A stretch of 64,000 nucleotides of DNA from an uncultured Elusimicrobia bacterium (GCA_903830945.1 CAIKVT010000027.1:18920-82919); one strand, 5' to 3'; positions 51,984-59,799 are shown, counted from the stretch's first letter. The notes: generated from the sequence alone by a model not told the origin. Numbers and translations: made by a program.

Positions 51984-53111
51984 TTACAATTTCGGGAGGA
52001 TGTCCCGGCCGAACACCTCGATGTCGGCCCGGCGGCCGATGGAGGGAAAGAACTGATGATAATCGAACATGTAGGCTTCATGCCAGGGACCTATACTGTT
52101 GAGCGCGGACCAATCCTTAGCGGCCAGCTCCTCGATGGCAAAGACCGGGCTGAAAAGCGCGCGGAATATCATCCGGGCAAAGGAATCAGCCGGAGCGTCC
52201 ACCCGGAAATTCCCGCCGTCGGCCGCCGGGATGCTGTTGGAAAACCTGTCGCGCTGAGCCCAGAAATTGAGCCAGGTACACACGTTGACCGGCTTGACGA
52301 CCGACTGCTCCAGCCCTTGGAAATGCTCCTCGATCTTCACGAAGAGCTTCACCCACCATTGGCTCGGCACCAGCGGCGAGCCCAAGGTGACGAACTTATC
52401 TACGCGGATCGGCGAGCCTTCCTTGGCCAAGCCTTCCAACGTCTCGTACATGAGCAGTGACCCCCAGCTGTGGGCGACCACATAAACCGGCTTGCCGTTC
52501 TTCCGCGCCGCCTCGTATACCCGAGCCATCCAAACCTTGAAATCGGCTATGGCCGCTTCGCTTTTCTGCGGGTTGCGCGTCCAAGGCATGGGGACGACAA
52601 GGACCTTTTTCCCCGCTCCGGCCAATTTGTCGCGCAGAATGGTTTCCAAGTAGTCATCCGGCCTATCGAGAACAAACACGTCCGGCGTACCGCCATGAGC
52701 GCTGAGCGCTTGGACCGCCTGGGATATCTTATACACGGTTTTCGCATCTAACCTCTTGTCCGGGAAAAGCCGATGATAGAGCCACACCACCATATCGACC
52801 TGGAAGCCGCCCACGCCTATGGCTCTGAAATTAAGCCCGCAGACCGAGAGGACCACGACATCGTTGCCCTTGACGTCGTCGGGGTTGAACTTGAAATTGA
52901 CCGGGGAGTCCGCGGCGCGCAAAACTGCCCACTGAACCGATTCAGCCGGGACGGCGGGCTTGATCTGGGCGGCACGCGCATGGATCTGCGCCAGCTGTTC
53001 CTGGATCTCGGGTGTGTCGAGGAATTCCCCGGCCCAAGCCCCCTGGCTCATGCCCGGAGCCCAGACGATCAGCAAGGCAAAAATGACACTCGCTTTCATT
53101 TTAACTGTCAT
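51984..53111 (-). CDS. Secreted alpha/beta hydrolase (lipase/esterase-like)
   Basis: The 375-residue protein has a signal peptide (core SVIFALLIVWAPGMSQGAWA). The nucleophile elbow is VYVVAHSWGSLLMYETL (Ser near residue 205), which has Ala in place of the first Gly of GxSxG, as in some lipases. A later LGSPLVPSQWW and a C-terminal WHEAYMFDYHQFF region could supply the acid and His. The substrate is unknown; acyl esters of lipids are plausible. Two ATGs (53111, 53099) are possible starts. It is followed by a terminator and flanked by proteases and the ADP-ribosyltransferase-like gene. Confidence 0.8.
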   Translation of the reverse strand: MTVKMKASVIFALLIVWAPGMSQGAWAGEFLDTPEIQEQLAQIHARAAQIKPAVPAESVQWAVLRAADSPVNFKFNPDDVKGNDVVVLSVCGLNFRAIGVGGFQVDMVVWLYHRLFPDKRLDAKTVYKISQAVQALSAHGGTPDVFVLDRPDDYLETILRDKLAGAGKKVLVVPMPWTRNPQKSEAAIADFKVWMARVYEAARKNGKPVYVVAHSWGSLLMYETLEGLAKEGSPIRVDKFVTLGSPLVPSQWWVKLFVKIEEHFQGLEQSVVKPVNVCTWLNFWAQRDRFSNSIPAADGGNFRVDAPADSFARMIFRALFSPVFAIEELAAKDWSALNSIGPWHEAYMFDYHQFFPSIGRRADIEVFGRDILPKL

Positions 53112-53337
53112 AAATTAACATATGCGAGGCCAAGATTGGTTGGGTCTTAAGACCTAGTCCGTCATAGGCCTATCGACCCACAGCTGTCTCAAGAAACTTT
53201 TGGCTAAAAGGCGAGCTAAAGCTGCAAATCATCGTCCCAGACCTTTCCCATACTGCGTCCTTAGCTGAGGTTGAAATCGACAACGCAGCAAAACTCGCCG
53301 AAGTCCGGGACCGGGCGCAGATCAAACCGGCCTAATG
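53112..53337. other. Intergenic region without a supported gene
   Basis: I see no gene in these 226 bases. AT-rich bases near 53100-53120 include TTAACA-like elements before the hydrolase gene; nothing else stands out. Confidence 0.5.
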
Positions 53338-54174
53338 TTAGTCCAGATCGAAATATTTCCAAAACTCGCCGGCGCCTTGCTCCAAAGAAGCTTCGCACGG
53401 CTTCGAACAGGCCTGCACCAGATACAGCTCATACCCTTCCCGAGCCGTCCTGCTGGCCATGACTTTATATCGCGTGCCGTGCCTCAAGATGACTTCGTCT
53501 TCATCCTGCTCTGCGACAAGGATACCCTGCGTGTCCGCGCTGTTCTGGTAGATCACAAGGACCGCATTTTTAGATCCCACGCCTTCCCCTTCACTTCCCC
53601 CAATCGCGAAGTAACGCGCGACTTTGAAGGAAGTCGATGTCGAGGAATAACCCTTTTCCAGGAATTCCTCGTTTACTTCATAACCTTTGTTCCCGCGGAA
53701 TCTCAAACCGACGCCGCGGAACAGGATCAGGTCGCGAGGCAGGGAGGGAACTCTCGCCAGCACATTGTCGATGTGCTGCACGATGATCTTCGCGCTTTCC
53801 GGAGATATCCCATACCAGTCGTATTCGCCCGGATAAAAGCGCAGATAGCCGTTGATCTCCTGATAGATGGCATCGTTTTTTCCGGTATAAGTATGAACAT
53901 CCTCGACCTCATCGGGCGTGGAGCCAAAATAAGCAGGATCAGGATAACCCAGACTTCTGTAGAGGGTCTTGAAGTCGTAGATCCGGACGCCGGGAGTCGC
54001 CGCCTCAAGACGCGCGGACCCGCTCGGCTGGAATCTCAAGCCCGGAACGATCTCTTCCCAGGAAGGTCCCCGAGAGACGCCGTCAAAAGAAATATCGCCG
54101 GCTGGCGTCCCGGCCTGTGCGCCTGAGGGACCCCAGATCATGGCCAACGCGGCCAGCGATATCGCCTCAAGCAT
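53338..54174 (-). CDS. Secreted mono-ADP-ribosyltransferase-like protein (R-S-E type)
   Basis: The 278-residue protein has a short signal peptide (about residues 1-21). The rest shows the ART pattern of actin- and arginine-modifying toxins: TYTGKNDAIYQEINGYLR-like helix (97-112, quoted in part: YTGKNDAIYQEINGYL), Arg in LILFRGVGL (Arg153), the STS motif in KGYSSTSTSF (178-180), and a Glu-x-Glu in DEDEVILRHGTRY (Glu225, Glu227). All catalytic residues are in order. It would transfer ADP-ribose from NAD to a target Arg. Two Cys near 256-260 could form a disulfide. No immunity or delivery gene is seen beside it. It may be an effector or toxin. Confidence 0.75.
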   Translation of the reverse strand: MLEAISLAALAMIWGPSGAQAGTPAGDISFDGVSRGPSWEEIVPGLRFQPSGSARLEAATPGVRIYDFKTLYRSLGYPDPAYFGSTPDEVEDVHTYTGKNDAIYQEINGYLRFYPGEYDWYGISPESAKIIVQHIDNVLARVPSLPRDLILFRGVGLRFRGNKGYEVNEEFLEKGYSSTSTSFKVARYFAIGGSEGEGVGSKNAVLVIYQNSADTQGILVAEQDEDEVILRHGTRYKVMASRTAREGYELYLVQACSKPCEASLEQGAGEFWKYFDLD

Positions 54175-54621
54175 CTTCAGAAACCAGTCTCCACGGTATC
54201 AGTGTATCGCATCGCCGAATTTTTGCCTGGGCCAGGCGGACCAAGATTCGAGGGCAAAGGGCCCAGACCGGGCATGAGCTGTCAAGCCGGCCGAAGCTGA
54301 GCCGCGGCTCACCGATTGGGAATCAGTCGAGCACGCAGCGGGTAGCCGGCTCCCGACTGGTCAAATCAATGGGCGACGCGACAATCATCCGCCGGCGGGA
54401 CATCGATCGAGATGAACCGTTGTCTATTATCGGTCAGAGATGCCCGGGCCCATCATTGTTCCTTCATCTACGTTTATATTGTTTAAGAACAAGTCTAAGG
54501 CCGCCCCCTCCCCTGTGACGCGAAGTTTCCGGGGGGAACGTCGCTATCCATTGGAAAGGACATATGAGAGCCTTGCGGTTTGGCTAGGGGGCGGCGTCCA
54601 AGCTATAATTGGAGTCCGACT
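54175..54621. other. Long intergenic region, no gene supported
   Basis: Short frames here have no recognisable product and no start signals. A TATAAT at 54604-54609 belongs to the following gene. No repeat or clear hairpin was found. Confidence 0.5.
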
Positions 54622-54993
54622 ATGCCTTCCATGCTTGCCAAGATCTGGGGCTGGGTCTCGGACTTTGTACGCCGCACGCCACGCCAGCCGTCCCTGCCTT
54701 TTGCGACGCCTATGGCGCCCGATACGCCGCGGTCAGAGTGGAGCGGGTCGGATCCCCATGAGCTGGCCGCGGACTTGGAAGCTGCGGCCAAGGCCTGCGA
54801 GAAGATGGGAGAGTTCTCGCGCTCGTCCATTGCCAAGACGACTGGGCTTGGGGTGGATGTGGTCAAGCGGCGGCTAAACGTGCTGATGAATATGGGGTGG
54901 ATCGAGAGGGAGAAGCACGGGAACTACCGGTGGAAGGGGCGGGTGTTCTGGAAGACAGGGCAGGGCGGGGGGAATCCGCCTTCTCAAGACTGA
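54622..54993 (+). CDS. Small winged-helix DNA-binding-like protein
   Basis: The 123-residue protein has a variable N-terminal half and a C-terminal winged helix-turn-helix: ELAADLEAAAKACEKMGEFSRSSIAKTTGLGVDVVKRRLNVLMNMGWIEREKHGNYRWKG (quoted in parts: SRSSIAKTTGLGVDVVKRRL and MGWIEREKHGNYRW). The second helix and wing (MGWIER.KHGNYRW) are well formed. No known regulator family was matched. The start has a weak GGAG and TATAAT 12 nt before that. It is an orphan with its own promoter. Confidence 0.6.
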   Translation: MPSMLAKIWGWVSDFVRRTPRQPSLPFATPMAPDTPRSEWSGSDPHELAADLEAAAKACEKMGEFSRSSIAKTTGLGVDVVKRRLNVLMNMGWIEREKHGNYRWKGRVFWKTGQGGGNPPSQD

Positions 54994-55183
54994 TAGCCTT
55001 GCAGCGGAGATGGTACAGGTGCAGTCGACTTTCGCCAAGCCCGAATCTGGGAATTGGGCCTATTACCCAAGTCTGCAATTCTGGGCCTAACTAGGGAAGC
55101 GATAATGCTCCTAAATGCCCGGAGGGCACCAAGGGAGGCACCACCTCCGTCTACCACTCCTAGCGGCCCTTGAATTATCCTTG

Positions 55184-55189
55184 TATAAT
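55184..55189 (+). promoter_or_regulatory. -10 box of the tRNA-like fragment
   Basis: A perfect TATAAT ends 8 nt before the first base of the tRNA-like sequence, the distance expected for a transcription start there. Confidence 0.5.
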
Positions 55190-55197
55190 TAGCGCCA

Positions 55198-55242
55198 GTC
55201 CCCGTAGCTCAATGGATAGAGCGCCTGTAACTGCTACGGGGA
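55198..55242 (+). pseudogene. tRNA-Arg-like 5' half folded back on itself
   Basis: The bases from 55198 give a normal tRNA acceptor strand (GTCCCCG), TA, and a D-arm GCTC-AATGGATA-GAGC, as in tRNA-Arg. After this comes CCTGT-AACTGCT-ACGGG, an anticodon-arm-like helix without U33, and no T-arm follows. TCCCCGTAGC (55199-55208) is exactly complementary to GCTACGGGGA (55233-55242). The sequence is either a truncated tRNA or a small hairpin RNA derived from one. The intact promoter box suggests it is transcribed. Confidence 0.45.
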
Positions 55243-55431
55243 GACGAAAACGCAGGGGAAAATAAGCCTTTCTTCCTGAACCGCCCCGCGCCGCCGGCAG
55301 TTTTGGTAACATAAGCATCGTGCAAGGAGCTCAGGCAGGCCATTCTTGAGCAGCTTGGCGCAGCGCATTGTCAATGCCTCGCCCCGGGTCCGGCGCGCCA
55401 GGACCTGTGGCTTCCCCGAGCGATAGCTGAT

Positions 55432-55992
55432 ATGCGCCTGACCTCGCGGCTGGTGGCTTCGGCGGTCGTGATCGCGGCTTCAATCCTTTTTTTCCTGGTG
55501 CGGATGCAGAACGAGAAGGCCCGTCAACAGCGGGACCTTGAGTTCAATTCTCAATTGCTCTCGGAGAGCCTCCGGGAGAGTGTAGAGCTGCTCCTGGGGC
55601 ATGAGCCTGCTGGGCGTCTGAACGTTATTGTGGAGCGGTTCGGAAATCGCGGAAGGCTTGCGGGCATCGCCGTGTTCGACATGCAAAAAGCAGTGGCCCA
55701 GACCGGAAGCCTCAAGCCTTATCTGGCCGCGCCGCCGGAAGTCGTCAGCGACTGCCTGCGCAAGAACGCTGCTGTAGCCGCATTCCAACGGATTGGAGGA
55801 AGGGGCTTCTACATCAACGCCCTGCCTCTTCATCGCAACGGCAAGCTGGAAGGGGTGCTGACAACCTTTTACGACACTTCCTATATCAATATCAGGTTGG
55901 CTCGAATCTGGCGCAACAACTTCGTGAGAACCATCATACAGCTTGGTCTGTTTTTGGTCGTCCTGGTCGCGTTGCGTCGAGTCTTGGGATGA
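55432..55992 (+). CDS. Membrane sensor-like protein without output domain
   Basis: The 186-residue protein has a membrane helix near residues 5-24, an extracytoplasmic domain of about 130 residues (ESVELLLGHEPAGRLNVIVERFGNRG in parts; LRKNAAVAAFQ) and a second helix near 165-183. It then stops. This is the shape of a two-helix sensor of a kinase or cyclase whose signalling domain is missing. The histidine kinase gene follows within 90 bases, so the sensor and kinase may work as separate chains. No named family was recognised. Confidence 0.7.
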   Translation: MRLTSRLVASAVVIAASILFFLVRMQNEKARQQRDLEFNSQLLSESLRESVELLLGHEPAGRLNVIVERFGNRGRLAGIAVFDMQKAVAQTGSLKPYLAAPPEVVSDCLRKNAAVAAFQRIGGRGFYINALPLHRNGKLEGVLTTFYDTSYINIRLARIWRNNFVRTIIQLGLFLVVLVALRRVLG

Positions 55993-56077
55993 CTAGGTGC
56001 GCAGGGTTGAAGGAACGGATTGGCGAAGGCCTACAGACCGTTTCAACAATTATGCGAATAGAGGAGGCCTTTCCCAA

Positions 56078-57181
56078 ATGACATCTTGGACCAACTTGAC
56101 GCAGCGTACGGCCGATGCCTTTGGCAGGATGTCCCGCTCGGCGGCCCTGCTCCTTGGGTTCGCATTGGTAGGGGTGATTTGGGTCATTGAGTATTTGACC
56201 GGCCCTGAAATCGGCATTTCCATCATCTTCATCATCCCGATAGCAATAGTGGTGTGGCGAACCGATGGACTATGGACCGTCGTCATGCCCATTATCTCGG
56301 CCGGTGCCTGGTTGAGTGCCGAACTCGCTGCAGGGAAGGTTTACTCGCATTGGGAGATTGGTGTGTGGAAGGCCCTGATCCGATTGGGCTTCTTCCTCAT
56401 CTTCGCAAAGCTGATCACGATGCGCCGGCATTATCTCATCGAAAAGTCGGCCCATGAGGCGGCGGATGAGGTATCCAGCCTAAAATCAAACATGGTCTCC
56501 CTGGTCAGCCACGAGTACGCCAATGCGCTGACGAACATGAAGCTGGCCATGGTCCTGCTGCGGCAATCGGAGCCGGCGTCACCGGATCAATCCCGGGAGC
56601 ATGCTTACGGCGTCCTGGACAGGGCCATCGAGCATCTGCGGGTCTCAACGACGAACTTCCTGAACCTCAATCGCCTGCAATCAGGACATCTAAAGTTGAA
56701 CGTCTGCCGGACGCGAATGAGGACCGTGGCCAGCGAGACCCTACTGCTCCTCCAACCGATCATCGAAAGCAAGCAGTTGCGCCTTGAGGTGAATTTCCCG
56801 ACCACCCCGGTCCCGGTCCAAGCCGACCCCGATGTGCTCTCCCTCATCATGAGCAACCTCATGACCAATGCCGTCAAATACACTCCCAACGGAGGTTCCA
56901 TAACAGTCCGTATCGCCAAGGAGGAAGGAACGCCGCCGCGGGCGCTGTTCTCGGTCGCGGACACCGGCATCGGGATTGCCGCGCAGGACCGCAAACGCAT
57001 CCTTTCCGGCTTCTACCGAACGGAGGAAAGCCAGAAAACTGCAAAAGGCTTTGGAATCGGCTTGATGCTGGTCAACGAACTCATCGAGCGGCCCGGCTCG
57101 CATCTTGAGATCGAGAGCGAGCCGGGCAAGGGATCGAGATTCTACTTCTATCTGCCTCTCTGGGAAGAAGGCGCATCTTGA
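56078..57181 (+). CDS. Membrane histidine kinase
   Basis: The 367-residue protein has four hydrophobic segments (about residues 21-39, 45-60, 66-84 and 96-112) with hardly any loop, then the H-box SLVSHEYANALTNMKLA (His145), N-box MSNLMTNAVKYTP, an intact G1 box ADTGIGIAAQD and G2 region FGIGLMLVNEL. The kinase core is closely similar to that encoded at 38713-39537, which has a damaged G1 box. The start at 56078 has GAGGAGG 11 nt upstream. The signal is unknown; the adjacent sensor-like protein could supply it. Confidence 0.9.
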   Translation: MTSWTNLTQRTADAFGRMSRSAALLLGFALVGVIWVIEYLTGPEIGISIIFIIPIAIVVWRTDGLWTVVMPIISAGAWLSAELAAGKVYSHWEIGVWKALIRLGFFLIFAKLITMRRHYLIEKSAHEAADEVSSLKSNMVSLVSHEYANALTNMKLAMVLLRQSEPASPDQSREHAYGVLDRAIEHLRVSTTNFLNLNRLQSGHLKLNVCRTRMRTVASETLLLLQPIIESKQLRLEVNFPTTPVPVQADPDVLSLIMSNLMTNAVKYTPNGGSITVRIAKEEGTPPRALFSVADTGIGIAAQDRKRILSGFYRTEESQKTAKGFGIGLMLVNELIERPGSHLEIESEPGKGSRFYFYLPLWEEGAS

Positions 57182-57188
57182 CGATGAG

Positions 57189-58034
57189 ATGACCATATTC
57201 GGCTTCACGTCTTTGGTGCTGCTGGGCTCCCTAGGCGCGGGCTTCCTGGGCTCGTTGACCGGGTTGGGCGGGGGGGTCGTCATCATCCCCCTGCTGACGA
57301 TCGGGCTCCATGTCGACATCCGCTACGCGATTGGAGCCTCACTGGTCTCGGTGATCGCGACCAGTTCCGGCGCGGCTGCCGCCTACGTCCGCGAAGGCTA
57401 CACGAACCTCCGCATCGGCATGTTCCTGGAGATCGCCACCACTTTGGGCGCGATTGCCGGAGCGTTCTTGGCCGCCAGGGTCCCCACGAGCGCCATCGCC
57501 GTGGTCTTCGGCATGATGCTTCTTTTCTCGGCCTGGATGAACCTGCGTCCGCCGCCTGAGCACCTTGAGCCGCTCCAGTCCGACCGCATCGCAGCCTGGC
57601 TGCGAATGGACGGCAACTATCCTGCCGCCGGACCCTCCGCCCCCATGCAGGCGTACGGCGTCCAGCGTGTCCCTGCCGGCTTCGCTCTGATGGGGCTGGC
57701 TGGAGTCCTGAGCGGGCTGCTGGGCATCGGCTCGGGGGCGCTGAAGGTTTTGGCCATGGACCAGGTGATGCGGCTGCCGTTCAAGGTTTCCACGACCACG
57801 AGCAATTTCATGATCGGGGTGACCGCCGCGGCCAGCGCCGGGGTCTACTTGGGCCGGGGCTACATAGACCCGGGGATCACTATGCCGGTGATGTTGGGCG
57901 TGCTGGCCGGCTCGCTCTTGGGCGCCAAGGTGCTGATCCGGGCCCGTGTGCGGATATTGCGCTGGGTCTTCAGCGCGGTCATCGTGGCACTGGCCATCGA
58001 GATGATCCGCAACGGCTTGCGGGGCAGTCTATGA
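57189..58034 (+). CDS. TauE/SafE family exporter (DUF81)
   Basis: The 281-residue protein has about eight hydrophobic segments in two halves, each opening with the family signature: GSLTGLGGGVVIIPLLTIGL and LSGLLGIGSGALKVLAM. Members export sulfite, sulfoacetate or other small organosulfur anions, or may import them. The stop overlaps the following DUF1634 gene in ATGA. The TauE/SafE-DUF1634 pair is common and lies here right before the iron-sulfur operon, which hints at sulfur handling. Confidence 0.9.
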   Translation: MTIFGFTSLVLLGSLGAGFLGSLTGLGGGVVIIPLLTIGLHVDIRYAIGASLVSVIATSSGAAAAYVREGYTNLRIGMFLEIATTLGAIAGAFLAARVPTSAIAVVFGMMLLFSAWMNLRPPPEHLEPLQSDRIAAWLRMDGNYPAAGPSAPMQAYGVQRVPAGFALMGLAGVLSGLLGIGSGALKVLAMDQVMRLPFKVSTTTSNFMIGVTAAASAGVYLGRGYIDPGITMPVMLGVLAGSLLGAKVLIRARVRILRWVFSAVIVALAIEMIRNGLRGSL

Positions 58035-58423
58035 CTGCAGGTCAGAGCGCTTGGTCCGACCGGCGCATGGAAATCATTGTGGGCAACATCCTGCGCTTCG
58101 GGGTGATCGCCGCGGCGGCGGTCGTGGCTGTCGGCGGCCTGATCTACTTGGCCCGTCATGGCGGGGAGCCGGTCAACTTGGGTCTGTTCCGGGGAGAGCT
58201 GGCTGATTTTCGGACAGTGACCGGCATCATCCATTCGGCCCTGGCCTTGCGAGGCCGAGGCATCATACAGTTCGGGCTGCTGCTCTTGATCGGCACGCCC
58301 GTAGCCCGGGTCGCATTCGCGGCCGTCGGTTTCGCGTTGGAGCGGGACCGGCTCTATGCCACAGTGGCCTTGCTGGTCTTGGGCTTCCTGCTTTACAGCT
58401 TGACCGGACCCTGGCGCATTTAG
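58031..58423 (+). CDS. DUF1634 family membrane protein
   Basis: The 130-residue protein has three hydrophobic segments (about residues 22-43, 76-102 and 107-125) and the family's GIIQFGLLLLIGTPVARVAF. DUF1634 genes almost always follow a TauE/SafE gene, and the pair is thought to form one transport unit. Its ATG overlaps the stop of the exporter gene by four bases. Confidence 0.88.
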   Translation: MTAGQSAWSDRRMEIIVGNILRFGVIAAAAVVAVGGLIYLARHGGEPVNLGLFRGELADFRTVTGIIHSALALRGRGIIQFGLLLLIGTPVARVAFAAVGFALERDRLYATVALLVLGFLLYSLTGPWRI

Positions 58424-58558
58424 ACATCCTTCGGGTGATGGCGGCCTGATCGTCCATTGCTCTCCCGCTGCCGGACCAGCCGCTCCCATCTCCGAGAGCG
58501 CCGGCATCCGGCGATAGCGACGAGCGCTGGCCTTTGTCGTCAGGGCCCCTTCGTGGGC

Positions 58559-58598
58559 TTGACAGCATTACTGGCATATGCTATTAATATGGTATGCC
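58559..58598 (+). promoter_or_regulatory. Promoter and operator of the DUF134-NifX-MinD-Mrp operon
   Basis: TTGACA (58559-58564) and TATTAA (58582-58587) are 17 nt apart; TATTAA ends 6 nt before the ATG, predicting a leaderless mRNA. GGCATA (58573) and TATGCC (58593) form an inverted repeat around the -10 box, a plausible operator for the DUF134 protein itself. Confidence 0.65.
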
Positions 58599-59079
58599 CC
58601 GACCATTCAAGTGCCGTCTTGTTGCGCATGAACCCGGCGTAACCTACTTCAAGCCGCGCGGCATCCCGATGACCGAGCTCGAGGAGGTCGTCCTTGGCTT
58701 CGACGAGCTCGAGGCGGTCAGGTTGGCGGACCTGAAAGGTCTTTACCAGGAGGACGCGGCCGAAAAAATGAAGGTATCCCGGCAGACATTCGGCAACATC
58801 ATCCATTCGGCTCACGCCAAGATCGCCGAGGTCCTCATCAATGGGAAAGCCCTTAAGATCGAAGGGGGGGTGTGCAGGATGAAGGGCATGCGGAAGTTCG
58901 CATGCAGTGCCTGCAAGCAGGAATGGAATGTCCCGTTTGGAACGGAGAGGCCCGCTGAGTGCCCGAAATGCAAGAGCGCGGATATCCATAGGGCTGCGGA
59001 ACAGCGCGGGCGGGGTCGTTCGGGCGCAGGTGGTGGCGGACAGGGCCGAGGGCAGTGCTGGGGTCAGGGGAGGAGTTGA
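58594..59079 (+). CDS. DUF134 family putative DNA-binding protein
   Basis: The 161-residue protein matches DUF134 (UPF0251): MPRPFKCRLVAHEPGVTYFK, a helix-turn-helix with GLYQEDAAEKMKVSRQTFGNIIHSA (parts), then a zinc ribbon with CSAC and CPKC pairs (residues about 107-130), and a Gly-rich tail. It is the first gene of the operon and probably its regulator, perhaps sensing metal or redox state through the Cys pairs. No Shine-Dalgarno site precedes the ATG. An inverted repeat overlaps the promoter. Confidence 0.92.
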   Translation: MPRPFKCRLVAHEPGVTYFKPRGIPMTELEEVVLGFDELEAVRLADLKGLYQEDAAEKMKVSRQTFGNIIHSAHAKIAEVLINGKALKIEGGVCRMKGMRKFACSACKQEWNVPFGTERPAECPKCKSADIHRAAEQRGRGRSGAGGGGQGRGQCWGQGRS

Positions 59080-59080
59080 C

Positions 59081-59506
59081 ATGAGTTTGCGCGAGTCCTT
59101 GCACGATACCTGCCTGCTTTGCGGAAGCAAAAACCCCGCAGGTCTTCAATTGGAATTCGCGGCCGGGGAAGACGGCTCTGTTTTAGCCCAATGCCTCTGC
59201 CATTCCCGGTTCGAGGGATATAAAGGATTCCTGCACGGTGGAGTCGCCGCCGCGCTGCTCGACAGCGCGATGACCAACTGCTTGTTTGCCCGGGGCATAG
59301 CCGCGTTAACCGCAGGCCTGAATGTGACCTACAAAAAGCCGGTGCGATGCGGCAGGCCTGCGCAGGTGAAAGCGTGGTTGGTGAAATCGTTTCCGCCGTT
59401 GCATGAGCTCAAGGCCCAGCTTTCACAGGACGGCGAAATTCTGGTCATGGCGGAAGCGAAGTTCATGGAAACCGATCTAATTGGGTTGCGTACAAAAGCA
59501 GTATAG
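59081..59506 (+). CDS. PaaI/hotdog-fold thioesterase family protein
   Basis: The 141-residue protein has the hotdog pattern of the PaaI family: FEGYKGFLHGGVAAALLDSAM (parts GFLHGGVAAALLDSA) with the catalytic Gly-Gly-hot-dog helix, and AGLNVTYKKPVRCG. It would hydrolyse acyl-CoA thioesters. GGAGG lies upstream of this ATG. It opens with CLLCGSKNPAGL, an extra CxxC found in many stand-alone members. Its place in a metal-cluster operon is unexplained; the link may be through transcription only. Confidence 0.86.
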   Translation: MSLRESLHDTCLLCGSKNPAGLQLEFAAGEDGSVLAQCLCHSRFEGYKGFLHGGVAAALLDSAMTNCLFARGIAALTAGLNVTYKKPVRCGRPAQVKAWLVKSFPPLHELKAQLSQDGEILVMAEAKFMETDLIGLRTKAV

Positions 59507-59535
59507 GACGCAGGACTAAACAGTAGGAGGTTAAT

Positions 59536-59799
59536 ATGCCAGGAAAGGATGGGACGGGACCGTTGGGTGTGGGGCCAGGCGCCGGCTTGGGCCGGGGACG
59601 TTGCCAGGGCGGCGGTGGACTCGGGCGCGGAGGCCGCAATGGCTGGCGGGGTGGAAGAGGTTCTGAGAGCTCTGCGAGAAGCGGCGATACACTGGAGACC
59701 GCCGGTCTTGCCGCGGAAGTCGAGCAGCTTCGCCGCAAGCTGGCGGACATGGAGTCCAAGCTGAAGGCTTCGGAAAAGACTGGAAAACGGACGAAGTAA
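59536..59799 (+). CDS. DUF5320 family protein
   Basis: The 87-residue protein begins MPGKDGTGPLGVGPGAGLGRGRCQGG, a Gly-rich stretch typical of DUF5320, and ends in a coiled coil (ETAGLAAEVEQLRRKLADMESKLK, in parts). AGGAGG precedes the ATG. Function is unknown. DUF5320 genes are regularly found with DUF134, NifX and MinD genes, as here. Confidence 0.85.
   Translation: MPGKDGTGPLGVGPGAGLGRGRCQGGGGLGRGGRNGWRGGRGSESSARSGDTLETAGLAAEVEQLRRKLADMESKLKASEKTGKRTK

Larger units (their letters stand above)
54994..55431. other. Intergenic region holding a tRNA fragment
   Basis: Apart from the promoter and tRNA-like 5' half at 55184-55242, no gene or repeat was recognised in these 438 bases. Confidence 0.5.

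Noticed and set aside
55198..55300. Intact tRNA-Arg gene, possibly with an intron
   Set aside because: I could not find a T-arm (GGTTCGA-type) or the 3' acceptor strand within 200 bases, and the bases after the D-arm pair back with the 5' end.
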